From: Parcubacteria group bacterium
GTDB lineage: Bacteria > Patescibacteriota > Minisyncoccia > Phycocordibacterales > 21-14-all-47-15
NCBI GenBank assembly: GCA_016181845.1
Contig: JACOYO010000008.1
Coordinates: 1-36,279 of the forward strand
Length of the DNA: 36,279 nucleotides
Direction of reading: 5' to 3'
Positions within the stretch are counted from its first letter, which is position 1; each line of letters starts with the position of its first letter. Position numbers and translations under genes: made by a program. Under the pieces are notes generated by a model. It was not told where the DNA came from, searched no databases, and saw only the letters and a list, made by a program, of their open reading frames with translations. Shown piece by piece: positions 5,346-14,203 of the stretch.

Positions 5346-7239
5346 ACAATAGATGCTCCGGGTCAACATTAATGATGAATGCCGGAGGCAGTGAAGCGAG
5401 CATGTCTGAAAGTTTTTTGTCCGGCCATGATTTTGGCGAAATTTTCAATAGGGCATGCATGGTATACGCGCCACGCACATGCGGCATAAAAGCTGGGAAT
5501 ATGATTGGATGGTATGCGTCAAAGAATTTTTCAAGGTGAGACATGGCTTCTTCCGCGACGGATTGTTTTCCTGAATATGATATTTTGATAAAAAATAAAA
5601 ACGGCGGGTATCCGAATTTTTTGCGTTCAGCAAGCTCATCTTGATAAAATGATAATAAATCTCCTTTTGCTCCCTGCATCCAGACCGGACTTTCCGCGCG
5701 CCGTGTTTGTATAAAAAAAGTTTCAGTCGCTTTCGCACGAAGGCGAAGAAGCAGACGGAATATTTTGTCATTGATGCGAAAATCGGGCATGGAGAATAGC
5801 GCGTCAGCAGAAACAATTGCGACATGCTCTATTGGCTCCATGAGATACGAAAGCGCCATTTCGGTCCCGATGAGAATACTACCCGGAGTATGGTAAAACC
5901 GCTCCGCGATAATGGTCGCTTTTGTTTTTTTTACGGCGTCCGTATCAATGCGAAAAATTTTTTGTTGCGGAAACAATTTTTCAATCGCTGAAACAACGCT
6001 TTCCACGCCGATACCAAGCGGCACCATTCTCCAGCTAAAACAGACAGCGCACTGGTCGTTTGCGACTTCCTCGTGTCCGCATTTGTGGCACAAAAAAATA
6101 CGGACGGCATTTTTTGTGTGCAGGACAAGCGGCAGGCGGCACACGGAGCACGAAACAATTTTTCCGCAATCAGAACATATAGTTGACGCGTGAAGACCAC
6201 GTCTCGCGGCGAATAAAAAGATTTTTCCGTTGTGTTCAATGGCGTTTCTGATGTGCGTCTCAAGAGCGTTTCCTATGATTGCGAATGAAACATTTTTGTC
6301 ACGCGTGGACATATCTACAATGCGGTGTTTGACAGCGGAAAGCGCTCGGAATTGAAGAGATGAAAGCGGCGTGTACCTGCCTTCTGTCTGTTTCCAAATG
6401 GTTTCAGGGCGCAAAAAGAGGTCTCCGAAGATAAGTTTCGCGTTTTGCCGCCGCGCGAATAACTCGGCGAATGTACGCATATCAACAAATGGACGAAAAA
6501 GAGTTTTATAATTTCCTCCGCCTTCTTTATCAACAATAATTGTTTTTATATCGGCACGCGGAATGCTAAAAAACATGCCGGTACCTATCAGAAGAATCGG
6601 ATGGCGCGTTGATACGATTTGTTTCCACGCGTCAAAGAGCTCGCGTTTTGAGATATCTCCATGCAAGACAAACGTGTACCCCTCAATCCCTTTTTCAAGA
6701 TGTTCTTTCACTCGCGCGAGATGTTTTTTGTCCGGCACACAGAAAAAAACTGATTCTTGGCGCGCGAAACTTTCGCGCACTATGCTTTTATAAGTGGCGA
6801 ATCGTTCTTTATCATCCGCTTGTATAACATATGTTTCCTCTAACGTACCGCCATGCGTTGATTCTCCTTTTTCTTTTGAAACATACTGGTGACGGAGCGT
6901 ACCGGCGTTCTGCAGGATTTTTTCTGGAACCAGCGCTTTTAAGGTGGCGCCGGTGGAAGCCCCCGCATAGACGGCCATGTCTTTTGCCGCTGAAAGAAAA
7001 GCGGGGAGAAATAGTTGGGTATTTTTTATGCCGATAATTTTTTTTAATTGAAAACTGGCGGTGCGCAATTGCGATTTTATTGACGCGGCATCTTCGCAAG
7101 CTAAGACGACAGCGTCTTTTTTTTGCGAGCGAAGCGGAATAGACACGAGTGTTCCCGGTGCCAGTTTTTTTGAGGTGAAATAAGATAATAATTCAGGGGC
7201 GATGCCTCGGCCAATTGGAATAACGTGCGCAATATACAT
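5344..7239 (-). CDS. priA: PriA-like primosomal protein with degenerate helicase motifs
   Basis: The 631-residue product aligns in order with PriA, the replication-restart factor: an N-terminal DNA-binding part, two helicase-like lobes and a zinc region. The zinc region is intact: Cys355, 358, 364, 367, 384, 387, 397 and 400. The motor is not. No GxGKT Walker A loop occurs before VFFCVPD (about 165-170); the usual DEEH box is VDKEG (236-240); the SAT motif is GDLFL; and the arginine-finger region (usually GRAGR) reads RLRAKAT. Known CPR PriA proteins vary, so loss of ATPase activity is an inference. The ATG at 7239 has TATACT 7 bases upstream. Confidence 0.85.
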   Translation of the reverse strand: MYIAHVIPIGRGIAPELLSYFTSKKLAPGTLVSIPLRSQKKDAVVLACEDAASIKSQLRTASFQLKKIIGIKNTQLFLPAFLSAAKDMAVYAGASTGATLKALVPEKILQNAGTLRHQYVSKEKGESTHGGTLEETYVIQADDKERFATYKSIVRESFARQESVFFCVPDKKHLARVKEHLEKGIEGYTFVLHGDISKRELFDAWKQIVSTRHPILLIGTGMFFSIPRADIKTIIVDKEGGGNYKTLFRPFVDMRTFAELFARRQNAKLIFGDLFLRPETIWKQTEGRYTPLSSLQFRALSAVKHRIVDMSTRDKNVSFAIIGNALETHIRNAIEHNGKIFLFAARRGLHASTICSDCGKIVSCSVCRLPLVLHTKNAVRIFLCHKCGHEEVANDQCAVCFSWRMVPLGIGVESVVSAIEKLFPQQKIFRIDTDAVKKTKATIIAERFYHTPGSILIGTEMALSYLMEPIEHVAIVSADALFSMPDFRINDKIFRLLLRLRAKATETFFIQTRRAESPVWMQGAKGDLLSFYQDELAERKKFGYPPFLFFIKISYSGKQSVAEEAMSHLEKFFDAYHPIIFPAFMPHVRGAYTMHALLKISPKSWPDKKLSDMLASLPPAFIINVDPEHLL

Positions 7240-7246
7240 ATCTGTT

Positions 7247-7252
7247 AGTATA
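7247..7252 (-). promoter_or_regulatory. -10 box of priA
   Basis: On the minus strand TATACT stands 7 bases before the ATG. The stretch from the box through the start codon is nearly the same as that of the DUF167 gene at 1929-1950. Confidence 0.5.
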
Positions 7253-7368
7253 TCATTTATTAGCTCATTAGGTTTTAGCTTTTTAGGTTGTTAGGCATGT
7301 TAAAGCCGGACATTGGATGATAATGTGGATGTGTTGGTGTCAAATTTTACGTTTGATAATAAAGAGGG

Positions 7369-7374
7369 TACAAT
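7369..7374 (+). promoter_or_regulatory. -10 box of murA-mreB
   Basis: TACAAT stands 9 bases before the ATG at 7384, giving a leader of only a few bases. Confidence 0.45.
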
Positions 7375-7383
7375 TGGGCTGTT

Positions 7384-8685
7384 ATGGCGGATGCTTTTCT
7401 AATAAAAGGGCTTGATGGCGCGAAAACACTTTCCGGCATCATAGCGGTAAACGGCTCAAAAAACGCGGCATTGCCGGCGCTCGCGTTGCCGTTTCTTTTT
7501 TCTGACACTGTCATACTTGAAAATGTACCGGCGCTTGAAGACATACACCGCGTGGAAGAATTGCTCCAATCACTTGGGGTGCTTTGTAAAAAACAAAAGC
7601 CAAACCGTTATGAACTAACGGCTCAGAACGTCTGCAACACGACGCTCTCTCCCGATATCGCCAAACGTCTTCGCGCGTCAATTCTTTTTACCGGTCCGTT
7701 GCTCGCGCGGTTTGGACGCGTATCATTCCCTCACCCGGGAGGATGTGTCATCGGCGAAAGGCCGATTGACCTATTCATGGAAGGATTTGAAAAAATGGGC
7801 GCGCGGGTGAATGAAAAAAATGGAATGTATGATGTAATCGCTCCAAAAAATGGATTGCGCGGCGCGGATATTTTTTTCCGCACGCAAAGCGTTACCGCGG
7901 CGGAAACATTTCTTATGGCGGCTGTACTCGCGCGCGGCAAAACAATTCTTCGCAATGTGCCGGTTGAGCCGGAAATAGGCGAGCTCGTTTCGTTTTTACA
8001 AAGTCGCGGCGCGCGTATTTCAGGAGCGGAAACGCACCGGCTTGAAATTATTGGCGGAGAGCCGCTTTCGGCTGACGGGGTAGCGTACTCAATTATTCCG
8101 GACCGGATTGAGACCGGCAGTTTTCTTATTCTTTCCGCTCTCGCTGGGAAAAAAGTAACCATTACTCGCTGTAATCCGGAACATGTCGGTTCAGTCATAG
8201 CGCATCTGCGTTCCTCCGGCGTGAATCTTCTCGTGGATGAAGACACCATTACGATTACCTCCTCTCGGGCAAAACGGATGCAGTCATTTTATAAAAGTAT
8301 TTCTATGAAAACACACGAGTACCCGGGATTTCCGACTGATTTGCAAGCTCCAATGGCAGTATTTCTTACACAAGCAGATGGCGAGGCGCTCATCTTTGAA
8401 ACTATTTTTGAAGGTCGTTTGGGATATGTGCCGGAGTTGGTCCGCATGGGTGCCAAGATACAAGACATGGGTCCGCATAAAATTTTTATACAAGGCGGTA
8501 CGCCGCTTCGCGGAAGAGAATTGGAAAGTCCTGATTTGCGGGCAGGTCTCGCGTTTATCATCGCGGCGCTCGTTGCGAAGGGAGAATCTATCGTGCATAA
8601 TGCATACTCTATAGACCGCGGCTATGAACAGATAGAAAAACGTCTGCAAAAAATCGGCGTATCAATTAAACGTATTTCAGCATGA
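7384..8685 (+). CDS. murA: UDP-N-acetylglucosamine 1-carboxyvinyltransferase
   Basis: This 433-residue enzyme adds enolpyruvate from PEP to UDP-GlcNAc, the first committed step of peptidoglycan synthesis, in the cytoplasm. The substrate Lys-Asn pair is present in NGSKNAAL (Lys26, Asn27). The mobile loop PHPGGCVIGERPIDL carries the catalytic Cys121, the residue attacked by fosfomycin. The general acid/base Asp lies in GFPTDLQAPMA, and DLRAG carries the conserved Arg. Full length for the family. The last codons overlap mreB by an ATGA, so the two are translationally coupled. Confidence 0.96.
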   Translation: MADAFLIKGLDGAKTLSGIIAVNGSKNAALPALALPFLFSDTVILENVPALEDIHRVEELLQSLGVLCKKQKPNRYELTAQNVCNTTLSPDIAKRLRASILFTGPLLARFGRVSFPHPGGCVIGERPIDLFMEGFEKMGARVNEKNGMYDVIAPKNGLRGADIFFRTQSVTAAETFLMAAVLARGKTILRNVPVEPEIGELVSFLQSRGARISGAETHRLEIIGGEPLSADGVAYSIIPDRIETGSFLILSALAGKKVTITRCNPEHVGSVIAHLRSSGVNLLVDEDTITITSSRAKRMQSFYKSISMKTHEYPGFPTDLQAPMAVFLTQADGEALIFETIFEGRLGYVPELVRMGAKIQDMGPHKIFIQGGTPLRGRELESPDLRAGLAFIIAALVAKGESIVHNAYSIDRGYEQIEKRLQKIGVSIKRISA

Positions 8686-9695
8686 GTTTTTTTTCTCCAA
8701 AATTGGGTATTGATTTGGGAACGGCGAATACGCTCGTGTTTGTGCCAAACAAAGGCGTGGTATTAAATGAGCCGTCAGTCGTTGCGGTTTCAAAAGACAA
8801 TGGCGAGATTTTAGCAGTCGGGCTTGAAGCAAAAAACATGATTGGGAAAACTCCCGACACCATAATCGCGTATCGTCCAATGAAAGATGGCGTCATTGCG
8901 GATTATCGGGTTACTGAAGTTATGTTGCGCTACTATATGGGGAAAGCGCTTGGCGCGTGGAATATATTCAAATCGGAAGTTATGATATCGGTGCCTGCAG
9001 GTGTAACTTCAACTGAACGCCGCGCGGTCGTTGAGGCGGCGATAAAGGCGGGGGCGAAAAGCGCCTACGTAGTCAAAGAGCCGATTCTCGCGGCTATTGG
9101 AGCGGGTATTCCTATTCATGAAGCGTATGGAAACATGGTGGTTGATATCGGCGGAGGCACTACTGACGTGGCGGTTATTTCGCTCGGTGGCATAGTGGCT
9201 TCAACTTCAGTCAAATGCGCCGGAAACAAAATAGACAAAGCGATTGCCGATTACATAAAACGCACCTTCAATCTTGCCATAGGAGATAAAACGGCGGAAG
9301 AAATTAAAATAAAAATAGGTTCGGCGATTCCGCTCGAGGAAGAGCTTGCTTGCACCATAAAAGGAAGAGATTTGGTTTCCGGACTTCCTCGGTCAACTGA
9401 AATTACCACCAATGAAATCGTAAAGGCAATCGGCGGGGAATTGAAAGAAATGATAACGGCGATTAAAAATGTTTTGCAGGAAACTCCGCCGGAGCTCGGC
9501 GCGGATATTATTGACCGTGGAATTATCATGACTGGCGGGTCGTCGCTTCTCCGTAATCTGCAGGAGCTTGTATACCGCCGCACCGGCGTAAAAGCTAATC
9601 TTTCGGAAGACGCTCTTTATTGCGTTGCAAAAGGCACTGGAGTCGCGTTGAGCCATCTGGATACGTATAAAAAAAGTATTATTGCGAAACGCTGA
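8682..9695 (+). CDS. mreB: Rod-shape protein MreB, actin-like
   Basis: The 337-residue product is an actin-family ATPase that forms membrane-bound filaments guiding side-wall synthesis. Seen: the phosphate-1 loop GIDLGTANTLVFV, NEPSVVAVSKDNGEILAVG, RPMKDGVIADY, the phosphate-2 loop VVDIGGGTTDVAVISLGG, and the adenosine loop IMTGGSSLLRNL. Length is normal. It starts inside the end of murA (ATGA overlap), linking the filament to precursor synthesis. No mreC or mreD follows in this window. Confidence 0.96.
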   Translation: MSFFSPKLGIDLGTANTLVFVPNKGVVLNEPSVVAVSKDNGEILAVGLEAKNMIGKTPDTIIAYRPMKDGVIADYRVTEVMLRYYMGKALGAWNIFKSEVMISVPAGVTSTERRAVVEAAIKAGAKSAYVVKEPILAAIGAGIPIHEAYGNMVVDIGGGTTDVAVISLGGIVASTSVKCAGNKIDKAIADYIKRTFNLAIGDKTAEEIKIKIGSAIPLEEELACTIKGRDLVSGLPRSTEITTNEIVKAIGGELKEMITAIKNVLQETPPELGADIIDRGIIMTGGSSLLRNLQELVYRRTGVKANLSEDALYCVAKGTGVALSHLDTYKKSIIAKR

Positions 9696-9706
9696 ATCTT
9701 TTTATC

Positions 9707-10399
9707 GTGGAATCACTTGCTGATATATACACGCGCACCGGTTCTCTCCATCATGCCTACGCCATCGCAGGACCCCGTGACGCGGTGAAAAACTCACTGC
9801 TTCTTTTTTTAGAACACAAAGTTGGAATCACCAGTCGTGGAAATCCCGATATGTTTGACGAAACCTACAATACTTTTGGCATAGACGAAGCTAGGGCGAC
9901 GCGTGGGCATCAATCCAAAAACGCTTCAACCAATACGGCAAAAAAAATTTTTATTTTGTCGGCAACGATAATCACGCATGAAGCGCAAAATGCCCTGTTG
10001 AAAATATTTGAAGAGCCGACGCGCGATACGCATTTTTTTCTCATTATCCCTGACATAGAAATGCTTCTGCCGACGCTCTGCTCGCGTTTGGTTACGATTG
10101 CGTACGACAAAACGCGCGCTGAAATATCTCTAGCGAAAGATTTTTTAGCGGGCGACACGCCAAAACGTTTCAAACTTCTTAAAGATATTATTGAAGATAA
10201 AAATCGTATGGCGGCTATGGAGCTTCTTGACGGGCTGGAAACACTGCTACATAGCTCTGCACATCGTACAAATAGCATGGCAGAATATGCGTTTATTTTT
10301 TCTGAAATCGCAAAGTGCCGAGAGCATCTTCGCAGTCGTGCGCCATCTCTCAAACTCATTTTAGAACACATCGCTCTTATTCTCCCTAGTTTTGCATAA
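9707..10399 (+). CDS. DNA polymerase III delta-prime-like clamp-loader subunit
   Basis: The product has 230 residues and starts with GTG at 9707. It carries the markers of the delta-prime/gamma family: LHHAYAIAGPRD at the start, ITHEAQNALLKIFEEPTRDTHFFLI (sensor and SRC region), and LLPTLCSRLVTI. There is no Walker A loop, as in delta-prime, and no zinc Cys cluster. Delta-prime is the stator of the clamp loader that places the sliding clamp on DNA. The protein is shorter than E. coli HolB (about 330), which is common in small genomes. It follows mreB after 11 bp, so co-transcription is likely. Confidence 0.8.
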   Translation: MESLADIYTRTGSLHHAYAIAGPRDAVKNSLLLFLEHKVGITSRGNPDMFDETYNTFGIDEARATRGHQSKNASTNTAKKIFILSATIITHEAQNALLKIFEEPTRDTHFFLIIPDIEMLLPTLCSRLVTIAYDKTRAEISLAKDFLAGDTPKRFKLLKDIIEDKNRMAAMELLDGLETLLHSSAHRTNSMAEYAFIFSEIAKCREHLRSRAPSLKLILEHIALILPSFA

Positions 10400-10412
10400 G
10401 TTTGGCATAAAA

Positions 10413-10503
10413 AACTCCATTTGGGAACTTAGTTCCCAAATGGAGTTCCAAAGTGGATTGAAATCCAACTTGGACGCCAACTTGGACGTCCGACGTCCAA
10501 GTT
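10413..10503. repeat. Two strong palindromes between the holB-like gene and purF
   Basis: A perfect 16-bp inverted repeat with a 3-nt loop (10413-10428 with 10432-10447) holds the core TTGGGAACTTAGTTCCCAA. A second (10479-10488 with 10494-10503) is AACTTGGACG/CGTCCAAGTT. Related cores recur at 25505-25560, 34779-34842 and 36092-36156. They separate two convergent genes and could stop transcription, but neither has a T-tract. Confidence 0.6.
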
Positions 10504-10509
10504 GAGTTA

Positions 10510-11916
10510 TTACACCTGCACGGGATAGTCGCCATTGAAACAAGCCATGCAGTAAGAATCACCCAGTATTTTTTTGAATGATTCTACGGGCAAGTAGGTG
10601 AGCGAGTCCGCGCCGATAAAATCGCAAATCTCCGCTTCTTTCTTTTGCGCGGCGATAAGCTCGTCGTAGGATTTCATATCAACGCCATAAAAACAAGGAT
10701 GCCGAATCGGCGGCGCGGCGATACACACATGAACCTCTTTCACAAAACATTGTTTTTTGAGCAGTTCGGAAACAACCCATCGTAATGTGGTCCCGCGCAC
10801 GAGCGAATCATCAACAATAATAATTCGTTTGCCAGCGAGCAGATGCGGTGACGGATGAAATTTTGTCCGTACGCCATATTCACGATGTTTTTGTTTCGGG
10901 CTTAAAAAAGTCCGACTGCTATAATGGTCGCGAATGAGGCACGGCTCAAAAGGAATTTTTGACATGTTTGCAAAACCAAGCGCCGCCTGATTTCCTGAAT
11001 CAGGAACCGGTATAACCATATCCGGCAAAGGTACAAACAGGTCTTGCCGTATCCGGTTATAGTATTTATCCAAAAAACATTCCGCCAGTTTCATGCCAAA
11101 TCGCTGTCTCACGCTATAGATGTCTTCCGAGCGAGTATTCGTGCGCGTAGAAGCTGGGCTCTGTAGATACACAAGCTCAAACGCGCAACGCGCAAGTGGC
11201 GGGGTATCCATGCCCCAGAGCATAATGGTTTCAGCCTCAAGATTAACGAGGCCTATTTTGATAATTTCACCCGCGGCAACTTCACGCACGAACGTTGCGC
11301 CAGCCGCGTCAATCGCGACTGTTTCAGACGCAAATACATACGAAGATTCTGTGCATCCGATTACCAAACCCCGAAATTCGCGCTGGTCGCGGACGGCATA
11401 GAGCGCGTGCTTGCTCAACAACAAAAACGAAAAAGCTCCTTCCAATTGCCGCACGGCGTCAATAAGCGCTTTATCCAAAGTTGTTTCTTGCGACCGCGCG
11501 ATTAGGTGTAAAATTATTTCCGTATCGGTTTCCGTTTGGTTTATGAGCGTATGTGATTCGTTACAGCGAGCTTGCAGTGATGCCAGATTGGTGATGTTGC
11601 CGTTGTGTACGATGGCGATTCTACCAAATTTACATTTGCCATAAATAGGATGCGCGTTTTTAATCGTACTGTTGCCCGTTGTGCCGTATCTGATATGTCC
11701 GATTGCCGCGTGTGTGTCGTATTTGCCACCCATGAGGTCATATTCTTGAAACAGTTCATTCACAAATCCCATCTTACGAAAAATAACCATCTCTCTCCCT
11801 GAATTCAAAAGAGCAACGCCGGCTGATTCTTTACCGCGGTGCTGTTGCGCAAGCATACCTAAAGCCAGAGGTTTGATAACATCGTCACGCGATATCATGC
11901 CAATAATTCCGCACAT
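10510..11916 (-). CDS. purF: Amidophosphoribosyltransferase
   Basis: The 468-residue enzyme makes 5-phosphoribosylamine from PRPP and glutamine, the first step of purine synthesis. Cys2 (MCGIIGM) is the glutaminase nucleophile after Met removal. IGHIRYGTTG and VHNGNITN belong to the glutaminase site, and IIIVDDSLVRGTT is the PRPP loop. Cysteines at ARCAFELVYLQSPAS, RHPCFYG and YCMACFNGDYP are placed like the 4Fe-4S ligands of the Bacillus-type enzyme. No other purine gene is in the window, which is odd for a reduced genome. GGGGGAGA about 8-15 bases before the ATG is a possible Shine-Dalgarno sequence. Confidence 0.94.
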   Translation of the reverse strand: MCGIIGMISRDDVIKPLALGMLAQQHRGKESAGVALLNSGREMVIFRKMGFVNELFQEYDLMGGKYDTHAAIGHIRYGTTGNSTIKNAHPIYGKCKFGRIAIVHNGNITNLASLQARCNESHTLINQTETDTEIILHLIARSQETTLDKALIDAVRQLEGAFSFLLLSKHALYAVRDQREFRGLVIGCTESSYVFASETVAIDAAGATFVREVAAGEIIKIGLVNLEAETIMLWGMDTPPLARCAFELVYLQSPASTRTNTRSEDIYSVRQRFGMKLAECFLDKYYNRIRQDLFVPLPDMVIPVPDSGNQAALGFANMSKIPFEPCLIRDHYSSRTFLSPKQKHREYGVRTKFHPSPHLLAGKRIIIVDDSLVRGTTLRWVVSELLKKQCFVKEVHVCIAAPPIRHPCFYGVDMKSYDELIAAQKKEAEICDFIGADSLTYLPVESFKKILGDSYCMACFNGDYPVQV

Positions 11917-12344
11917 ATATTTTCTCCCCCTTTTTATATATTATGAACAAACGATACACTCTGCGGATAGCGTATCAAAAAACTGCAAAAATAACAAAAT
12001 ATCGATTAGATAACCAAAAATCACACCCTAGCCCGTATCGTTAGATAACGATAAATAATACCATGACGTGTATACTAACAGTCTAATTTCCTTCGCTAAC
12101 ATACTCTTACTATTTTCGCGGTCGTGAAAATAGTAAGAGTATGAAAATGAAAGTCTGTTGAAGGAAAATCTGTTGAAGTCAAACTTCAACAGAGATAGTA
12201 AAAAACCCTTATATTTACAAAGGTTCCTCCTTCGTTGTGGAATTTGAAATTCAAAATTGTTTTAGAAGTCTTCCAAAAATAGCCCTTTGTATATTATTTA
12301 AAGACGTTATGGTTAGATTTTTAGATTATCTAATACGAATATGA
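11917..12344. repeat. Gene-free region with strong palindromes
   Basis: No convincing gene occurs between purF and frr. The region holds a perfect 18-bp inverted repeat with an 8-nt loop (12100-12117 with 12126-12143), an 11-bp one with a 3-nt loop (12169-12179 with 12183-12193), a small palindrome ATCGTTAgaTAACGAT near 12040, and at 12215-12240 a 26-bp sequence found inverted at 12944-12969 beyond frr. None is followed by a T-tract. It may hold structured RNA or mobile-element relics. I see no conserved motif I can name. Confidence 0.55.
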
Positions 12345-12350
12345 TATACT
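12345..12350 (+). promoter_or_regulatory. -10 box of frr
   Basis: TATACT stands 9 bases before the ATG at 12360; no Shine-Dalgarno sequence is present. Confidence 0.5.
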
Positions 12351-12359
12351 ATATGGCAT

Positions 12360-12911
12360 ATGCAATATGATTTTTCTACATTCAAAACACGAAGCGCTGA
12401 AGTCGCCGCTTGGCTAAAAACAGAATTTGCAGGCATCCATACCGGAAGGGCAACGCCATCATTGCTTGATAAAGTGATGATAGATTCTTATGACGCAAAG
12501 ACACCTATCCAGCATGTGGCTAGTATTTCTGTTGAGAACGCGCGCTCGCTTCGCATTGTGCCATGGGATAAAAAGAATATAAAAGAAATTGAGAAAGCAA
12601 TAGGAAACGCAAAATTGGGAGTCAACGTGTCAATAGACGACCAGGGGGTGCGCGTGTCGTTTCCCGAATTAACTTCAGAAAATCGTCAGATGCTTGTCAA
12701 ACTGGCACGGGCGAAGCTTGAAGACGCGCGCGTAACGCTCAAAAAAGAACGCGAAGAAGTGTGGAATGACATTCAAAAAAAGGAGCGGGAAGGAGAAATT
12801 CCGGAAGACGATAAATTTCGCTTCAAAGATGAATTACAAAAATTGATAGATACCGCGCACAAAGAACTTGAAGCAATAATTGAACGCAAAGAAAAAGAAA
12901 TTATAGGCTAA
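12360..12911 (+). CDS. frr: Ribosome recycling factor
   Basis: This 183-residue protein splits the post-termination ribosome together with EF-G. The family pattern is clear: TGRATPSLLDKVMIDSYDAKTPIQHVASISVENARSLRIVPWDK, then GVNVSIDDQGVRVSFPELTSENRQMLVKLARAKLEDARVTLKKERE, and a final coiled part. The long helices of domain I and the central domain II are complete. The gene sits alone between a gene-free region and rseP, flanked by 26-bp inverted repeats (12215-12240 and 12944-12969). Confidence 0.96.
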   Translation: MQYDFSTFKTRSAEVAAWLKTEFAGIHTGRATPSLLDKVMIDSYDAKTPIQHVASISVENARSLRIVPWDKKNIKEIEKAIGNAKLGVNVSIDDQGVRVSFPELTSENRQMLVKLARAKLEDARVTLKKEREEVWNDIQKKEREGEIPEDDKFRFKDELQKLIDTAHKELEAIIERKEKEIIG

Positions 12912-12914
12912 CAA

Positions 12915-12969
12915 TTTACAAAGGTTCCTCCTTTGTAAGTTATCCACAACGAAGGAGGAACCTTTGTAA
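12915..12969. terminator. Hairpin after frr, part of an inverted repeat pair
   Basis: TTTACAAAGGTTCCTCCTT (12915-12933) pairs with the sequence ending in AAGGAGGAACCTTTGTAA (12952-12969). It could end frr transcription, though there is no long T-tract. The same arm occurs upstream of frr at 12215-12240. Confidence 0.45.
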
Positions 12970-12983
12970 TAGATAAAAAGAGT

Positions 12984-14093
12984 ATGTCCATCATTATTTT
13001 TATTATTGTTCTTGCTTTATTGATTCTCGTGCATGAGCTCGGGCATTTTTTGATTGCCAAAAAAGCGGGGGTGAAGGTGCCGGAATTTGGGCTCGGGTTT
13101 CCTCCAAAGATTTTTGGCATCAAAAAAGGAGAGACCGAATATACGCTGAACTGGATTCCGTTTGGCGGATTTGTGAAAATTGTCGGGGAAAACGCCGATG
13201 AAGAAATCGCTCCGGAGGACCGCCAAAGAAGCTTGACCGCAAAACCGCGGCATGTGCAGGCGGCGATTATCGCGGCTGGGGTTACGTTCAATTTTTTATT
13301 CGCATGGATAATTTTTTCTATCGGTTTTATGGTCGGGCTTCCCGCGTCTGTGGAGACAACTCCTTTGTCGGCATTTGCTACCGCGCCTGAGCTTACTATC
13401 ACTTCCGTATTGGATGGCTCGCCAGCTGAAAAAGCGGGCTTGAAAACTGGAGATATTATTTTGGCCTTAACTTCAAAAGAGGATGCTCTGCAGAACGCGT
13501 CTAATGCAAATGACGCCCAGACATTTATTTCTGCGTACGGAGAAACAGAAGGAGAAATCGGTTTTTTGTATAAACGCGGAAATTCGGACGCCACATTTGT
13601 GTCTGTCGTTCCTGAAACAGGCATCATCCCTGATAAACCGGCTGTCGGCATTACTATGGATGTGGTAGGCATTGCGCGTTTCAATCCGCTTCGCGCTTTG
13701 TGGGAAGGGGCTAGCGTTACCGGCTTTCTTATTGGAAACGTGGCAATGGGATTTTTTGGATTTATAAAAAGTGTGTTTATAGGCGCCGCGAATGTGAAAG
13801 ATATCGCGGGACCGGTGGGCATTGCTGGACTCGTGGGGCAAGCGGAGGCGCTCGGATTTACTCACCTTATGATGTTTGTGGCGTTTATTTCAGTAAATCT
13901 TGGGGTAATCAATCTCATTCCTTTTCCGGCACTTGACGGAGGGCGGCTCTTTTTTCTCGCGATAGAAGCAATCAAACGCTCGCCAATAAATCCTCGTGTA
14001 TCTGCGCTTCTAAATACAATCGGTTTCGCGCTTCTCCTCATTTTGATGCTTGTGGTTACCTACAACGACATCGCGCGAATTATCAATGGATAA
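12984..14093 (+). CDS. rseP: Site-2 membrane metalloprotease (RseP/RIP family)
   Basis: The 369-residue protein cleaves membrane-spanning substrates, typically after a first cut of an anti-sigma factor. The zinc motif HELGH (17-21) lies in the first membrane helix, and the third ligand Asp318 is in FPALDGGRL near the end. A PDZ domain with VLDGSPAEKAGLKTGDIILAL sits at about residues 140-215. Membrane segments lie at the N-terminus, at about 90-115, around 255-280 and at the C-terminus. The spacing after frr is 72 bp, filled by the hairpin. No sigma or anti-sigma gene is visible here, so the substrate is unknown. Confidence 0.94.
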   Translation: MSIIIFIIVLALLILVHELGHFLIAKKAGVKVPEFGLGFPPKIFGIKKGETEYTLNWIPFGGFVKIVGENADEEIAPEDRQRSLTAKPRHVQAAIIAAGVTFNFLFAWIIFSIGFMVGLPASVETTPLSAFATAPELTITSVLDGSPAEKAGLKTGDIILALTSKEDALQNASNANDAQTFISAYGETEGEIGFLYKRGNSDATFVSVVPETGIIPDKPAVGITMDVVGIARFNPLRALWEGASVTGFLIGNVAMGFFGFIKSVFIGAANVKDIAGPVGIAGLVGQAEALGFTHLMMFVAFISVNLGVINLIPFPALDGGRLFFLAIEAIKRSPINPRVSALLNTIGFALLLILMLVVTYNDIARIING

Positions 14094-14168
14094 AAATTCC
14101 GCCGATAGATTATCTGTTGGTGTTGTGGCATAAAGTGGATGGTAATACGCGCGCATTGCCGTATAATC

Positions 14169-14199
14169 TTGACATAAAAATATCCGTTGTATATATTAT
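14169..14199 (+). promoter_or_regulatory. Promoter of the toxin-antitoxin pair
   Basis: A perfect -35 TTGACA (14169-14174) is 17 bases from TATATT (14192-14197), with TATTAT overlapping at 14194-14199. The ATG at 14204 follows within about 6 bases, so the message is leaderless. This decides the antitoxin start against an upstream ATG at 14117. Confidence 0.65.
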
Positions 14200-14203
14200 A
14201 GAT

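Noticed and set aside
7731-8249. 172-aa minus-strand ORF opposite murA
   Set aside because: Mirror frame of a clear murA; no start signal or family pattern.
12908-13822. 304-aa minus-strand ORF opposite rseP
   Set aside because: It is a low-complexity antisense frame; rseP on the other strand has the full protease motifs.
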